A stretch of 64,000 bases of DNA from Roseimicrobium gellanilyticum (GTDB lineage Bacteria; Verrucomicrobiota; Verrucomicrobiia; Verrucomicrobiales; Verrucomicrobiaceae), in contig NZ_QNRR01000008.1 of NCBI RefSeq assembly GCF_003315205.1, forward strand, positions 352,270-416,269, in the 5' to 3' direction. Position 1 is the stretch's first letter; every line of letters begins with the position of its first letter. Positions 62,512 to 64,000 of this stretch are shown piece by piece. Position numbers and translations under genes: made by a program. The notes below the pieces were generated by a model. It did no database searches. It worked only from the letters and a program-made list of their open reading frames with translations, and was not told where the DNA came from.

Positions 62512-62835
62512 ATGAATCTACGACGAGACGTTTTCCAGGCGATCGCGGACCCTACCAGGAGGGCCATCCTTCTTCTGGTAGCCACGCAGTCCATGACGGC
62601 AGGCGCCATCGCTGCCAACTTCGATACCGCGAGGCCGACTGTTTCCAAGCATCTGCAAATCCTCACCGAATGCGAGCTGCTCAAGCAGGAGCAGAGCGGC
62701 AGGGAGATTCACTACCATCTCAATCCCGCAAAGATGAGAGAGATCGCGGATTTCATCGAGCCCTTCCGCAAGCTGTGGGATGACCGGTTCAACAAACTGG
62801 AAGCGGTGATGAAGAAATACAAAACCCCAAAATAG
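62512..62835 (+). CDS. ArsR-family transcriptional regulator
   Basis: A 107-residue winged-helix protein with the ArsR pattern: [20 protein letters not shown], the DNA-recognition helix [18 protein letters not shown] and the wing [16 protein letters not shown]. It lacks the CxC metal site of ArsR/SmtB, so it is of the non-metal subgroup typically paired with SRPBCC genes (the AHSA1-coupled 'SdpR-like' type). Its start is three bases after the second operator palindrome, implying autoregulation. The SRPBCC gene follows after 15 bases and a DoxX-like gene after that; all three form an operon. The inducer is unknown, and might be a small ligand of the SRPBCC protein. Confidence 0.92.
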   Translation: MNLRRDVFQAIADPTRRAILLLVATQSMTAGAIAANFDTARPTVSKHLQILTECELLKQEQSGREIHYHLNPAKMREIADFIEPFRKLWDDRFNKLEAVMKKYKTPK

Positions 62836-62850
62836 AGAAAAAGAAGAACC

Positions 62851-63321
62851 ATGGAACGCAAAACGAAAGTCCATGCCGAGGACGGAAAACAGGAACTGCT
62901 GATCACCCGCGAGTTTGATCTGCCGCTGGATCTGCTCTTCCGCGCGCACGTCGACCCTGAGATTGTGGAGCAGTGGATGGGCACCAGGGTGCTGAAGCTG
63001 GAAGGAAGAAAGCACGGTGCCTGGCACTTCGAAACGACCGACCCGAAGGGGAATAAGCATGTCTTCAGCGGGACCATTCATGACTTCATCCCAAATGAGA
63101 AGATCACGCGGACCTTCGAGATGGAGAACACACCCTTCGGAGCGCAGCTTGAGTTCCTGGAGTTTGAGAAGCTCACGGAAGACGCGAGCAAGCTGAATAT
63201 GCACATCATCTACCGCTCCGTCGCACTCCGCGATCAGATGGTGGAGATGGGCATGACGTGGGGCATCAACATGGCGCACAACAGCCTGCAGAAAGTCGCT
63301 GAGAAACTGAAGGCGAAATAG
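62851..63321 (+). CDS. SRPBCC (AHSA1) family protein
   Basis: A 156-residue AHSA1-type START-like protein, complete here. It shows the opening strand ELLITREFDLPLDLLFRAHV, the DPEIVEQWMGTRVL helix, the KHGAWHFETTDPKGNKHVFS hairpin, ITRTFEMENTPFGAQLEFLE and the closing helix WGINMAHNSLQKVAEKL. The fold has a hydrophobic cavity for small ligands; no catalytic residues are known. It is the second gene in the ArsR-SRPBCC-DoxX operon. A related partial gene lies at the window start, but they share only the fold, not clear sequence identity. Confidence 0.92.
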   Translation: MERKTKVHAEDGKQELLITREFDLPLDLLFRAHVDPEIVEQWMGTRVLKLEGRKHGAWHFETTDPKGNKHVFSGTIHDFIPNEKITRTFEMENTPFGAQLEFLEFEKLTEDASKLNMHIIYRSVALRDQMVEMGMTWGINMAHNSLQKVAEKLKAK

Positions 63322-63353
63322 TCATCCCAACTCGAATCACCCTGACCACCGAT

Positions 63354-63749
63354 ATGACAAAGACCCGGAAAATCTTCTACTGGATCGCCACCCTCTGGCT
63401 CTCACTGGGCATGCTCTCCAGCGGCATCTTCCAACTGCTTCAGATGAAGGCGGGCTTGGAGGTGATCACGCACCTGGGTTATCCCGCCTATCTGGGTCCC
63501 ATTCTCGGGGTGTGGAAAATCCTCGGTGTGGCGGCGATACTCGCTCCTGGATTCGTGCTGCTGAAGGAGTGGGCCTATGCAGGCTTCTTCTTTTTCGCAT
63601 CTGGAGCCGCGGTGTCCCACCTCATTGCAGGACATCCCTTTGGTGAAGCGTTCCCCGGCATCTTTCTGCTGATGCTGACCGTGGCCTCATGGTGGCTCCG
63701 GCCAGAGGGGAGGAGAGTGGCGATGGCGACGACGAGTGGGGCAGCTTGA
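63354..63749 (+). CDS. DoxX-like membrane protein
   Basis: A 131-residue membrane protein with four hydrophobic segments: IFYWIATLWLSLGMLSSGIF, LGPILGVWKILGVAAILAPG, WAYAGFFFFASGAAVSHLIA and IFLLMLTVASWW. The pattern W-x-x-x-L-x-x-G and the KILGVAAIL segment match the DoxX-like (DUF4267/DoxX_2) family. These are often found after AHSA1/SRPBCC and ArsR genes in Bacteroidetes and Verrucomicrobia; the reaction is unknown, with a quinone/redox role suggested for true DoxX. It is the last gene of the operon, 32 bases after the SRPBCC stop. Confidence 0.88.
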   Translation: MTKTRKIFYWIATLWLSLGMLSSGIFQLLQMKAGLEVITHLGYPAYLGPILGVWKILGVAAILAPGFVLLKEWAYAGFFFFASGAAVSHLIAGHPFGEAFPGIFLLMLTVASWWLRPEGRRVAMATTSGAA

Positions 63750-64000
63750 TTACTCGCTGCGCGACACTGTCACAGACCATGTTTGGCTGATAGGTGATTG
63801 TTGGATGCCTCAGTGATGCCTCGGCCAAAGTAGCTTCGGCTTCAGCCCAATGCCATGAAGGGAAGTTGGCGAGGAATGGCGTAAAGGATGTTGCGTTTGA
63901 GATGGTTAAGTCTAGTTAGATAAATGGAGTCGCGGAAGTGGTTGTCTGTTTTTTTCTGAGTTGAGCGCGCAGCGTTTGCGCCGGGTGCGTGAGCGTTGTG
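63750..64000. other. tail of window, no gene recognised
   Basis: About 250 bases after the DoxX-like gene with no convincing open frame. A short GTAGCTTCGGCTTCAGCC stretch contains a small hairpin. The last 80 bases are mixed composition, and a following gene may start beyond the window edge. Confidence 0.5.

Overview
This is a GC-rich window from a free-living Gram-negative bacterium, most likely a Verrucomicrobiota member (Verrucomicrobiaceae-like). The assignment is inferred from gene families: an adjacent DUF1501/PSD1 (DUF1549-DUF1553) pair, a giant autotransporter-associated beta-strand-repeat protein ending in a PEP-CTERM anchor, planctomycete/verrucomicrobial-type secreted proteins, a very large tandem-HAMP hybrid kinase, and many dispersed palindromic repeats. 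No rRNA, tRNA or CRISPR array is visible. Few starts carry a clear Shine-Dalgarno sequence, so several starts were chosen from family alignment or signal peptides.

Layout. 1-1.7 kb: end of an SRPBCC gene, then a DUF899 gene translationally coupled to a small CPxC membrane protein. 1.7-10.4 kb: a REP-associated transposase (RAYT) between 52-bp inverted repeats, secreted catabolic proteins (pectate-lyase-like, golvesin-like, two ceramidase-like hydrolases around a PIG-L deacetylase), a RibD-like reductase, and intergenic repeat clusters. 10.7-16.5 kb: a glycan gene cluster with a GT2 glycosyltransferase, a glycosyltransferase/NodS-like methyltransferase/NodB-like deacetylase fusion, and an ABC exporter overlapping it. 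16.7-20 kb: a small orphan protein, a dienelactone hydrolase and a basic peptidoglycan-binding protein. 20.3-30.8 kb: a signalling locus with a five-domain hybrid kinase, a 2401-residue kinase with about fifteen near-identical 92-residue HAMP units, and a divergent trio (possible winged helix plus two DUF5985-like membrane proteins). 31.2-35.2 kb: the DUF1501/PSD1 pair. 35.9-48.1 kb: one 12-kb gene for a PEP-CTERM beta-strand-repeat surface protein. 48.6-51.2 kb: small genes, including a paralogue of the small protein at 16.8 kb. 51.6-60.6 kb: three consecutive secreted paralogues built from an N-terminal beta-rich part and/or discoidin-like modules with a shared FNNDHDNS motif. 60.6-61.8 kb: gene-free repeat stack. 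61.8-63.7 kb: a hypothetical gene and an ArsR-SRPBCC-DoxX operon with two palindromic operator candidates.

How the parts fit. The three-gene glycan cluster could build, modify and export a small (possibly chitooligosaccharide-like) glycan. The signalling locus looks like one multistep phosphorelay. The surface and secreted proteins suggest a polysaccharide-degrading, surface-decorated lifestyle. At least eight distinct families of long inverted repeats fill the intergenic spaces. One is recognisable as a RAYT/REP system. Another recurs six times across the window. These repeats are the most striking structure not explained by genes.
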